A stretch of DNA of 64,000 bases from Rhodovastum sp963804495 (GTDB lineage: Bacteria > Pseudomonadota > Alphaproteobacteria > Acetobacterales > Acetobacteraceae), in NCBI GenBank assembly GCA_963804495.1, contig CAWDQN010000014.1, forward strand, positions 1-64,000, read 5' to 3'. This document shows positions 26,707 through 35,135 of this stretch, piece after piece (positions within the stretch are counted from its first letter, which is position 1; each line of letters starts with the position of its first letter). Below the pieces are notes generated by a model that was not told where the DNA came from, did not search any database, and saw only the letters and a program-made list of their open reading frames with translations. The position numbers and the translations under genes are program-made.

Positions 26707-27435
26707 TCACAGGGGTCGGTTGCAGCGGAACATTTCAGCCGGCCGGAACGAAGCGCCTTCCTCCCGCGCGCCGGTCGCCTCCAGCCAGCCCTTGTCGAGC
26801 ATGCGGCGGCGGAACGCCGATTTGTTAAGGGCGACCCCCAGGATCGCCTCGTGCACGTCTTGCAACTGGCGGAGGGTGAACAATGGCGGCAGCAGCGCGA
26901 AGCCGACCGGCGAATAGTCGAGCTTGCCGCGCAGCCGGCGGATCGCCAGGCCCAGGATGTCGGCGTGATCGAAGGCCAGCTTCAGCGCCCCCTCTTCGCC
27001 GAGCGCGCTTGCGGGCCCGCCGGTCTCGCCGGCCCAGTCGGTGGCGATGCGCGCGAGCGTCAGGTCAGCACCCGTCTTCAGCGCCGCCTTAAACCGTTCG
27101 GCGGGCAGCAGGGCGAAATAGGCGACCGTGATCACCCGCGTCCTGGGATCGCGGTCGACTTTACCGAAAGTGTAAAGCTGCTCGATATAGGCGTCGTGCA
27201 TGCGCGCCTTGTCGCGCAGGATGCGCCGCGCCGCCTGCTCCAGGCTTTCGGTGATATTCATGAAGCCGCCGGGCAGCGCCCAGTCCCCCTGTGCCGGGGG
27301 GGCGGCACGCCGGATCAGCAGGGCGGCCGGCGCCGCATCGACCACCGACATCAGCACCAGATCCACCGTGACCGAGGGCCGGTCGTAGGCGCTTGGGTCG
27401 TCGGCCCGAACATCATCCGCTCCGCTGCTGGCCAT
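26707..27435 (-). CDS. NrtR-like NUDIX regulator
   Basis: A 242-residue protein: an N-terminal NUDIX domain (about 20-160) and a C-terminal winged helix (about 165-235, FTLRQLQDVHEAILGVALNK then SAFRRRMLDKGWLEATG). The NUDIX box GGFMNITESLEQAARRILRD has lost the REXXEE core, as is usual in NrtR regulators, which bind ADP-ribose rather than hydrolyse it and repress NAD genes. First gene of the operon. AT-rich inverted repeats (27446-27489) lie just before its ATG, consistent with autoregulation. Confidence 0.85.
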   Translation of the reverse strand: MASSGADDVRADDPSAYDRPSVTVDLVLMSVVDAAPAALLIRRAAPPAQGDWALPGGFMNITESLEQAARRILRDKARMHDAYIEQLYTFGKVDRDPRTRVITVAYFALLPAERFKAALKTGADLTLARIATDWAGETGGPASALGEEGALKLAFDHADILGLAIRRLRGKLDYSPVGFALLPPLFTLRQLQDVHEAILGVALNKSAFRRRMLDKGWLEATGAREEGASFRPAEMFRCNRPL

Positions 27436-27445
27436 GCCGCCACCT

Positions 27446-27489
27446 TATGTGTAAGTCGGCTTTTACATATATCCTTTTTGCATATATGT
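27446..27489. promoter_or_regulatory. Candidate NrtR operator (overlapping inverted repeats)
   Basis: Directly upstream of the NrtR-like gene, in an AT-rich patch, are two linked inverted repeats sharing one arm: TATGT (27446-27450) with ACATA (27465-27469), and the perfect 8-bp pair ACATATAT (27465-27472) / ATATATGT (27482-27489) spaced by nine bases. Such paired half-sites fit a dimeric regulator acting in cis. The assignment to NrtR is by position only. Confidence 0.55.
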
Positions 27490-27664
27490 CAAGCGACCTC
27501 CCTTGATCCCGCGGCCGGCCGGTCAACGGAGCACCAGACAACGGTTTCCGCTGCCACCGGCGGCGTTGGTATGCTGGAGTGAAGCTGTCGTCGCTTGCGC
27601 GGCGATTCGTGTGCGAGTTGCCACGCCCCCGGCAAGGCACCAGCAGAGGACGCCGATCAGCCGC

Positions 27665-28456
27665 ATGAACCTGCTGTCGAACGCCATCGGCCGCCGCCTC
27701 GCCCGATTTCTCAGCCAACCACGAACCATCCCCGGCGCCAGCGCGCCGACCCCGCGCGATCGGCTGCTCGCCTGCCTGCAGCCGGCGGATGTGCTGCTGG
27801 TGGAGGGCAACACCCGCGTCAGCACCGCGGTGAAATACCTGACGCAATCCACCTGGTCGCACGCCGCCCTTTATGTCGGCGGGCACGGCGCCGGGCGCCT
27901 GGCCGCAGCCGATCATTGCTTCATCGAGGTCGATCTGGTCGCCGGCGTGCGCAGCGTCGGGTTTGAAGAGTTCGACGGCATGCACACGCGCATATGCCGC
28001 CCCATCGGGCTCACCGAGGCGGAACGCCGCGCCGTCACCGGCTACGCCATCGCGCGGATCGGACATTTGTACGATCTGCGCAACCTGCTCGATCTCGCCC
28101 GCTATCTGTTGCCGATGCCGCCGGTGCCGACCCGGTTTCGCCGGCAGATGATCGCGCTGGGCAGCGGCGATCCGACACGGGCGATCTGTTCGACGCTGAT
28201 CGCGCAGGCGTTCGAGGCGATCCGTTATCCCGTCCTGCCGCTGGTGGAATACCTGCCCGCCGCCACGCCGGAGCATCCGGGCTGCACCGACGAGGTGCTG
28301 CGCATCCGCCATCATTCCCTGTACGCGCCGCGCGACTTCGATGTCTCGCCGTATTTCCGCATCATCAAACCGACGATCGAAGAAAGCTTCGATTTCAGGG
28401 CGCTGACCTGGCATGAGTCCACGCCGCCGGCCTTGGTGGGCGGGGAAATTGCGTGA
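27665..28456 (+). CDS. Permuted NlpC/P60-like (YiiX-type) hydrolase
   Basis: A 263-residue protein with the permuted papain-like order, His before Cys: WSHAALYVGG (His66) and TRAICSTLIAQAFEAI (Cys175). The entry motif DVLLVEGNTRVSTAVKYLTQ is typical of the YiiX/YebB-like branch, whose members cleave amide or acyl bonds in cell-wall or lipid substrates. No signal peptide is evident. The start at 27665 was chosen because the upstream codons are random-looking and overlap the putative operator. It diverges from the NrtR gene. Confidence 0.8.
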   Translation: MNLLSNAIGRRLARFLSQPRTIPGASAPTPRDRLLACLQPADVLLVEGNTRVSTAVKYLTQSTWSHAALYVGGHGAGRLAAADHCFIEVDLVAGVRSVGFEEFDGMHTRICRPIGLTEAERRAVTGYAIARIGHLYDLRNLLDLARYLLPMPPVPTRFRRQMIALGSGDPTRAICSTLIAQAFEAIRYPVLPLVEYLPAATPEHPGCTDEVLRIRHHSLYAPRDFDVSPYFRIIKPTIEESFDFRALTWHESTPPALVGGEIA

Positions 28457-28974
28457 AGCAAAGGGTGCCAGCAACCCAACGTGGTTCGCCAACAGCCCCG
28501 CCAGCACCGCGCCGGAAAAGCAGTCGGCTCGGGAACGCAGGCGATGCCGAGGCGGGCGTTGTCGGGGGTGGCGCGAAACGGCGCGGGGGACGGTGTTCAC
28601 CGCCGCCTCGCCACCGAACCGCCGCGAGTTGGAGCGACATCGGTTCTTCCCCATGTGTGTTAATTTTGCCACAATCTGGCCCGATGAGCGCAAAAAGCCA
28701 TCTTTGGCCACCACAAAACACCGCAAACGGCGCCACACAGCTTCGTGTAATGGTCGATTTTGACCCGAAAAAATCATTCTTTCGACTGGTGATGCAAAAA
28801 AGTCACTTGTCAAACCGGTATCAATTTGAAAGTGTGAGGCGACAGGGTCAGTGCAATAGGTGTAGGACGGCCCGACGAATGGTCGGCGTGGTTGCGGACT
28901 GCGCTGGCTCGGAACATGCAACGTTGGCGAATCGGTCAGCCTGATGGCCGTCGCCGAGTAGGAGGGTCGTTGAT
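28457..28974. other. Intergenic region with AT-rich part, no gene seen
   Basis: About 520 bases lie upstream of the second repeat-protein gene. The first 170 bases are GC-rich without a supported frame. From about 28650 to 28850 the composition falls to near balance (TGTTAATTTTGCC, GAAAAAATCATTC), like the stretch upstream of the repeat protein at 12973-13380. It ends with AGGAGG (28960-28965), ten bases before the ATG of the next gene. Promoter function is inferred. Confidence 0.45.
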
Positions 28975-31252
28975 ATGGCGCTGCCAGATACGGGTATCGT
29001 GTGGCCTTACAACACCAGCACGGTGTGGAATATCACTCCCAATTATCTCTCTCACGCGCTCACAGCCACGCTGAACGCGGACCTGGCGGTTCCCGACACC
29101 GGCGTTTTCCAGCAGAAGCAATCGGTCGACAATTTCGTCCTGAACGGAACCTACAACGACGTTGACGGCAGCACCTTCGACGGCGGCGCCTATTTCGATG
29201 CCCCCGTCACGGTCTCCACCGCCGTTTCGACCGCCGTCGTCGGGTATAGCACCGTCATCTTCGGCACCAACACCGACAGCGTGACGTTGGCCGGTCCGCT
29301 CAACACCGTCGAACTGGGCGACGGCCCTAACACTGTGCAAGCTGACTGGCAGCCAGAACACGGTGGTCCTGGGCACCGGCAACAACAATGTGTCGGTGGC
29401 GGGCGCGGACAATACGGTTGTGCTCGGTGAAAGCGGTACGCCGCCGTATCCGGACGTGTCGGACAGGGATAACGTGTACACGCCCACCGACACCGGGCCG
29501 AACACCGTTAAGACCGGCACCGGCGGGCAAAGCACCGTGACCTTCGGCGATGCTGCGACCACGGTCACGCTCGGCGGGGCGGATGGCGGCAACGGCGGCA
29601 TTGGCAACACCGTGATCGGTGCCGGCGCCCTTGACCGTTCGGCTGGCGTGCTCGACACGGTCACCGGCGGAATCGGGCTGGACACGGTTGACCTGGGCGA
29701 TGGCAACAACTCGGTAACCCTCGGCGGGGCGCTGAACACGGTGGTCGCCGGCGACGGTGACAACACCGTGACGCTGAATGGCGCGGCGGCCACGGTCTCG
29801 GTTGTCGGCACCTCCACAAAGGTTGTCTATGACGGGGTTCAGGCCATCGTGTCCTCCGGCTTCGGCACCGGCGGCATCGGATTCGACGCCGGGGCCGGCG
29901 ACATCGGGGCGTTCGACGCCGGAACATACAACATCGGTGCCTTCCTCGGGCTCGGCAGCACCGGATCGTATAGCGGCAACGGCAATATCGGCGTTTTCGA
30001 GGGCCTCAGCGATGGCGCGGGGACCGAGGGGGATAACAACCTCCCCCAAGTTCCTGGCGATAACGTCGTTCCCGACGTTTACACCCCCTATTATTACGGC
30101 AACGGCAGCGGCAACATCGGCGCCTGGAACGGCAACTACAACAACGGGTCCGATGAGGGCAACTTTAACTGGGGCGCCTTCAACGGCAATTTGAACGGCA
30201 ACTTCAACGCCAGCACCTGGGACGCCCGTAACGACGGCAACGACAACACCGGCGCCTACAACGGCAACATCACCGACAACGACAATCTCGGCAGTGGCTC
30301 CGGCGGCGGCAACGGCAACAGCGGCAGCGGCACCCTGCTGGGAAATGACTCGGGCAACCAAAACCAGAACGGCTACTCCGGCATCCTGAACTTCTCGTTT
30401 CCCACCTCCGGCTGGGTTCCCGCCACCAGCACCACCTACCCCACCACCTACACGGGCGCGATCAACACCGTGGTGCTGGGCACCGGGGAAAACACTGTCA
30501 CCGCCCTGGGCGGGCTGAACACGGTGGTCCTGGGGGCCACGATGACGTTGCCGGAGGGTGACGCAACCATTCCGGATCCGACGGCAACCTTCTCCTTCCT
30601 CACCCAAACGCTCAAAGATACGGTGACCATCAGCGGCAGCCTGAACACAGTCGAACTGGCCACCGGCGACGGCAACTCGGTCAGCAGCGGCACGGGCGGC
30701 GTCAACTCGTCCACCGTGCTCTTCGGCAACGGCGATGGTACCAGTGTGACGCTGAACGGCGGCAGCAACACCGTGATCACCGGCACCCTGGGCACCAGCA
30801 CCATTGACCTGTCGGCGTCGAGCGCCGGGGGCAACGTTGTCGAGACGCAGGGGAACGACGCCACCATCAAGATCAACGGCCTCGGCAACCTCGTGGGCGC
30901 GCTGCCTACGTTCGTCGAATGGGGAACCGACAGCATCACCGAGACCGGCGGGGGCAAGAACAGCTTTGTCACCGGCGAAGCCGGGAACGGGCTTTACACG
31001 ATCACCGGCTTCCACAACACGGCGAACGCCGACGCGCTGTATCTGCTGACGTCGCTGGAGGATGCCGGCTGGAGCGGAAAGGCCAACACCCTCAGCCAGT
31101 ATCTCCATGTCAACACCATCGGCGGCAGCGACTACATCGCCGTTGGCCTGGGCGGCGGCACCAATGTCGCGGAACTGGTCGGCGTGAACGCCAGCTACGG
31201 CACCTTGATGGGCGAAGGGGTGCTGCGGACCGGGCCGCTGCCGAATTTCTGA
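28975..31252 (+). pseudogene. Asn/Gly-rich repeat protein (MPTR-like), frameshifted
   Basis: A 758-residue protein if one base is removed. It has three parts. The N-terminal and C-terminal parts contain repeats of the type NTVVLGxGxNTVTxxG (for example LNTVVAGDGDNTVTLNGAAA), a beta-helix or RTX-like pattern without a clear Ca2+ nonapeptide. The middle (about residues 290-480) has NxGxx pentapeptides such as GNFNWGAFNGNLNGNFN, like mycobacterial PPE-MPTR proteins. There is no Sec signal. The frame breaks in CAAGCTG; dropping one A (29339-29340) yields NTVQLTGSQNTVVLG, in register with the repeats. It ends with TGA before a strong terminator hairpin. Confidence 0.75.
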
Positions 31253-31298
31253 GCCGGACCGGGGGTATCGCCCCCTCGGCATCGGGCGTAACCACCGG

Positions 31299-31323
31299 AA
31301 GGCCAGGGCTCTGCCCTGGCCTT
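31299..31323. terminator. Bidirectional hairpin terminator (repeat copy 5)
   Basis: A perfect 11-bp stem AAGGCCAGGGC / GCCCTGGCCTT with loop TCT, followed by TTCTGTT, between the convergent repeat-protein and ABC-permease genes. It is flanked on both sides by A/T-containing bases and is well placed to stop transcription from both sides. It is the second-hairpin module of the repeat family. Confidence 0.75.
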
Positions 31324-31327
31324 TCTG

Positions 31328-32248
31328 TTATCGCTCCGAGCGCGGATCGAAGGCGTGCTGCAGCCCGTCGCCGAGAAAATTCGCGGCCATGACGGTGATG
31401 AAAATCAGCAGCCCCGGATACACCGCCAGCGCCGGCGCGCTGCCCATCAGGTCCTGGGCGTTGTTGAGCATATTGCCCCAGGAGGCGGTCGGCGGCACCA
31501 CGCCGAAACCGAGGAAGCTCAGCACCGATTCGAACAGGATCACCCGCCCCACGGTCAGGGTGAACGCCACGATGACCGGTGTGGCGATGTTCGGCAGCAC
31601 GTGCGCGCGCATCACATACGCCGCCCCCGCCCCGCTCGCCCGCGCCGCGCGCACATACTCGCGCTGCCTGACCGACAAGGTCGCCGCCCGGGCGATGCGC
31701 GCAATGGCGGTCCAGTCGATGATCGCAATGATGATGACGATGCGCCAGAACCCCGCCGCGCCGGAGCGGGCGAATTCCGGCGGCACGCCGAGCCTGGTCA
31801 GGTCCACCGCACCCAGCACGATCAGCAACGGCAGCAGCGGCAGGGCGATCACCCCGTCGGTGAAGCGCATCAACGCCGCATCCAGCCGGCCGCCGAAATA
31901 CCCCGCGGTGACGCCGATGAGCAGCCCCAGCGCGCCGCCGGACACGGTGGCCAACAGGCCGACGAGCAACGAGATCTGCCCGCCCGCCATCAGCCGCGCC
32001 AATTCGTCGCGCCCGGCCTCGTCGGTGCCCAGCCAGTGGGCGGAAGAAGGCGGCGCGAAGCGCGCCAGCAGGTCGGTGGCGTCGGGATCGACGCCGCCGA
32101 GCCATTGCATCGGCAACCCCGCGAGCGAAAACGCCACCAGCAGCGCCAGCACCGCCAGCGCCGCCATGCCCGGCCGGTGCCGGCGAAACCGAAGCCAGCG
32201 CAGCCGCCACACGCCCACCGCCGCCGCGGGCGACCCCGCGCCTGTCAT
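31328..32248 (-). CDS. dppC: Peptide ABC transporter permease, DppC-like
   Basis: A 306-residue inner-membrane permease of the DppC/OppC type, with an N-terminal helix and the OppC-like SPFxxxWLGTDEAGRD region (here AHWLGTDEAGRDELARLMAG). The EAA loop reads EYVRAARASGAGAAYVMRAH, the contact with the ATPases. The ATG at 32246-32248 overlaps the dppB stop by four bases; an upstream ATG nine codons earlier is less likely. Last gene of the operon, ending at the terminator hairpin. Confidence 0.9.
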   Translation of the reverse strand: MTGAGSPAAAVGVWRLRWLRFRRHRPGMAALAVLALLVAFSLAGLPMQWLGGVDPDATDLLARFAPPSSAHWLGTDEAGRDELARLMAGGQISLLVGLLATVSGGALGLLIGVTAGYFGGRLDAALMRFTDGVIALPLLPLLIVLGAVDLTRLGVPPEFARSGAAGFWRIVIIIAIIDWTAIARIARAATLSVRQREYVRAARASGAGAAYVMRAHVLPNIATPVIVAFTLTVGRVILFESVLSFLGFGVVPPTASWGNMLNNAQDLMGSAPALAVYPGLLIFITVMAANFLGDGLQHAFDPRSER

Positions 32249-33198
32249 GCCCGCACGATCCGCGGATCGAGCCACAGACAGGCGATGTCGGCCGCCAGAT
32301 TGCTCAGCAGGGTCATCAGGGTGGCGAACAGCAGCCCGCTCAGCGCGAGATTGTAGTCGTTGCCGAGAATGGAATCGTAAATCATCTTGCCCATGCCGGG
32401 CTGGGCGAACATCGTCTCGGTCAGCAGGGCGCCGCCGAACAATGATCCGAAATTCAGCGCCATCACGGTCACCACCGGGATCAGCGCGTTGCGGAAGGCA
32501 TGCGCCAGCACCACCCGTCCCTCCCCGGCCCCCTTGGCGCGGGCGGTGCGCACATAGTCCATCCGCAGTGTCTCGATCATGCCGGCGCGCACATAGCGGG
32601 TGAAGCCGCCGGTCTGCGCCAGCGCCAGGGCGATCACCGGCATCACCATGTGCCGCGCATAATCCACGAAGCTGCCGTCACCGACGGTGGCGACGCCGCT
32701 GGCCGGGACCCAGTGCAGCTGCACCGCGAACACCAGGATCATCATCAGCGCCAGCCAGAACACCGGCACGGACATGCCGGCAAAGGCGAACAGGCTCACC
32801 AGCGCGTCCAACCAGCCGCCCGGCTTCAGCGCCGCGGCGATGCCAAGCGCGAAGGACAGCAGCACAGCGATGCCGAAGCTGGCGAAAATGAGCTTGCAGG
32901 TCTGCCACAGCGCCGGCGCCAGCACCTCCAGCACCGGCGCCGCGTGGCCGCGCGAATAGCCGAAATCGCCCCGCAGCGCCGCCAGCAACCAGTGCCAGTA
33001 GCGGTGCAGCAGCGGCTGATCGAGGCCGTACAATTTGCGCAGCGCCGCCGCCGCCTCGGGCGTCGCGGTCGGATTGCTGGCGATCATGATGTCGATCGGA
33101 TCGCCGGGCATCAGCCCGATCAGGCTGTAAATGACGAAAGACATGACCAGCAGCACCACCGACGCCTGCAGGATGCGCTGAACAACGATGCGGATCAT
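32245..33198 (-). CDS. dppB: Peptide ABC transporter permease, DppB-like
   Basis: A 317-residue permease of the DppB/OppB type. The N-terminus MIRIVVQRILQASVVLLVMS and the region GLMPGDPIDIMIASNPTATP are family hallmarks, as is the EAA loop DYVRTARAKGAGEGRVVLAH. It has about six membrane helices. It sits nine bases after the dppF-like gene and overlaps the dppC-like gene, so all five transporter genes form one operon. Confidence 0.91.
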   Translation of the reverse strand: MIRIVVQRILQASVVLLVMSFVIYSLIGLMPGDPIDIMIASNPTATPEAAAALRKLYGLDQPLLHRYWHWLLAALRGDFGYSRGHAAPVLEVLAPALWQTCKLIFASFGIAVLLSFALGIAAALKPGGWLDALVSLFAFAGMSVPVFWLALMMILVFAVQLHWVPASGVATVGDGSFVDYARHMVMPVIALALAQTGGFTRYVRAGMIETLRMDYVRTARAKGAGEGRVVLAHAFRNALIPVVTVMALNFGSLFGGALLTETMFAQPGMGKMIYDSILGNDYNLALSGLLFATLMTLLSNLAADIACLWLDPRIVRA

Positions 33199-33207
33199 GC
33201 GCGACGT

Positions 33208-34173
33208 TCAGTCCTTGAAATGGCAGGCGGCGCGCTGAGCCGGCCGACCAGGCGCCGGTGCCAGGTCCGGCGCCCGGGTGCGGCACACGAACTGCGCTTT
33301 CGGGCAGCGCGGATGAAACACGCAGCCCGGCGGCGGCGCCAGCGGACTCGGCATTTCGCCGCGGATGGTGTGGTCGCGGCGCCGGCGCACGCCAATGCGC
33401 GGCACGCTTGCCAGCAGCGCCTGGGTGTACGGGTGCGACGGCTGCGCGAACAAATCCGCGCGCGGCGCCAGCTCGACCAGCCGGCCCAGGTACAGCACCG
33501 CCACCCGGTCGGCCAGATGGTTCACCACCGCCAGGTCGTGGCTGATGAACAGATAGGCAAGCCGGTGCGTCTGCTGCACATCCCGCATCAAGTTCAGGAT
33601 CTGGCTTTGGATCGACACGTCCAGCGCCGACAGCGGTTCGTCGGCTACGATCAGCGCCGGTGCCGGCGCCAGCGCGCGGGCAATCGCGATTCGCTGGCGC
33701 TCGCCGCCGGAGAATTCATGCGGATAGCGGTTCAGCGCGTCGCCCGGCAGCCCCACCTGCGCCAGAAGCGCCGCCGCCCGCGCGCGCCGCTGCGCGGCGC
33801 CGCCGAGGCGCTGGATACGCAGCGGCTCGGCGATGATATCCGACACCGGCATGCGCGGGTCCAGCGCGCCGAACGGGTCCTGGAACACGATTTGGATGGC
33901 CCGGCGCGCGGCGTGCCGGGTGGCGGCATCCATGGCGCGGCCGCGAAAACGCATGCTGCCGGAGGTCGGACTTTGTAGCCCCGCCACCACATTGCCCAGC
34001 GTGCTCTTGCCGCTACCGCTCTCGCCCACCAGGCCCAGCGTCTCGCCCTCGGCGATGGAAAACGAAACTTCCTCGGCCGCGTGCAGCACGCGCCGCTTGC
34101 CGCCGAACCACGCGCCGCCGCCAAGCTCGAAGCGCACGCCGATGCGGTCAAGCGCGATCAGCTCCGCGCTCAT
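33208..34173 (-). CDS. dppF: Peptide ABC transporter ATPase, DppF/OppF-like
   Basis: A 321-residue ATPase. Walker A is GLVGESGSGKSTL (about residues 47-59), the signature motif FSGGERQRIAIARAL and Walker B LIVADEPLSALD. The C-terminal oligopeptide-transporter domain carries the Cys-rich CVFHPRCPKAQFVCRTRAPD, a likely Fe-S or zinc site seen in this subfamily. The ATG at 34171-34173 overlaps the preceding ATPase stop. Confidence 0.92.
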   Translation of the reverse strand: MSAELIALDRIGVRFELGGGAWFGGKRRVLHAAEEVSFSIAEGETLGLVGESGSGKSTLGNVVAGLQSPTSGSMRFRGRAMDAATRHAARRAIQIVFQDPFGALDPRMPVSDIIAEPLRIQRLGGAAQRRARAAALLAQVGLPGDALNRYPHEFSGGERQRIAIARALAPAPALIVADEPLSALDVSIQSQILNLMRDVQQTHRLAYLFISHDLAVVNHLADRVAVLYLGRLVELAPRADLFAQPSHPYTQALLASVPRIGVRRRRDHTIRGEMPSPLAPPPGCVFHPRCPKAQFVCRTRAPDLAPAPGRPAQRAACHFKD

Positions 34174-35135
34174 GCGCCCGCCTTGAAGCAGGCGACAAAA
34201 TGGCCTGGGGCGAGTTCCACCGCCTCCGGCTCGGCGGCGCGGCAGGCGGCGCCGGCGCGGTTGCAGCGATCGGCGAAGGCGCAGCCGCCGCCGGCACCGA
34301 GGTCCGGCACGCCGCCCCGGATCACCGGCAGACGTGCCACCCGATGGTCCGGGTCCGGCAGGGTGGCGATCAGCCCCTGCGTGTAGGGGTGCAGCGGCTG
34401 GGCGAACAGCGCCCCGGCCGGCGCGCGCTCGACGATGCGGCCGGCATACATCACCACGATGTCGTGCGCGATGCCGCTCACCACCGCCAGGTTGTGGCTG
34501 ATGAACTGGATCGCCATGCCGGTGCGGTCCTGCAGGTCCAGCATCAGGTCGAGGATCTGCGCCTGGATGGTCACATCCAGCGCAGTGGTGGGTTCGTCGG
34601 CGATCAGCAGCTTCGGCTCGCAGGCCAGCGCCATGGCGATCATCGCCCGCTGGCGCATGCCGCCGGACAACTCGTGCGGATAGGCGCGCGCCCGGTCGCG
34701 CGGGGCGTTGATGCCGGCCGCTGCCAGCAGCCCCACCGCCGCGCGCTCCGCCGCGCGCCAACCCATCGCGCGACGATGCAGCACCAGCGCTTCGGCGATC
34801 TGCCGCCCCACCGTCATCACCGGGTTCAACGCCGTCATCGGCTCCTGGAACACCATGGCCATCTCGGCCCCGCGCAGCGCCCGCCAGGCGGCGCGCGACT
34901 GGCCGACCAGCTCCCGCCCGGCGAAACGGATCGATCCCTCGACCCGGCCGGGCGCGGGCACCAGCCCCATCAGCGCCAGCGCGGTGACGCTCTTGCCGCA
35001 GCCGCTTTCACCCACCATGCCCAGGGTGCGGCCGGCGCCAAGCGCATACGATATGCCGGAAACCGCGCGGCGCCTGCCGCCGGCGCGCGGAAACGCCACA
35101 AGCAGGCCCGCGACCGCGAGCAGCGGTTCGGTCAT
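34170..35135 (-). CDS. dppD: Peptide ABC transporter ATPase, DppD/OppD-like
   Basis: A 321-residue ATPase. Walker A is GMVGESGCGKSVTALALMGL, signature LSGGMRQRAMIAMAL and Walker B LLIADEPTTALD. The C-terminal domain has CAFADRCNRAGAACR. It forms the heterodimer with the DppF-like protein. The ATG (35133-35135) overlaps the solute-binding-protein stop by four bases (ATGA). Confidence 0.92.
   Translation of the reverse strand: MTEPLLAVAGLLVAFPRAGGRRRAVSGISYALGAGRTLGMVGESGCGKSVTALALMGLVPAPGRVEGSIRFAGRELVGQSRAAWRALRGAEMAMVFQEPMTALNPVMTVGRQIAEALVLHRRAMGWRAAERAAVGLLAAAGINAPRDRARAYPHELSGGMRQRAMIAMALACEPKLLIADEPTTALDVTIQAQILDLMLDLQDRTGMAIQFISHNLAVVSGIAHDIVVMYAGRIVERAPAGALFAQPLHPYTQGLIATLPDPDHRVARLPVIRGGVPDLGAGGGCAFADRCNRAGAACRAAEPEAVELAPGHFVACFKAGA

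Noticed and set aside
29341..29341. Phase variation by slippage as the cause of the repeat-protein frameshifts
   Set aside because: The runs involved are only two to four bases long, too short for high-frequency slippage, and the same pattern affects ordinary metabolic genes.
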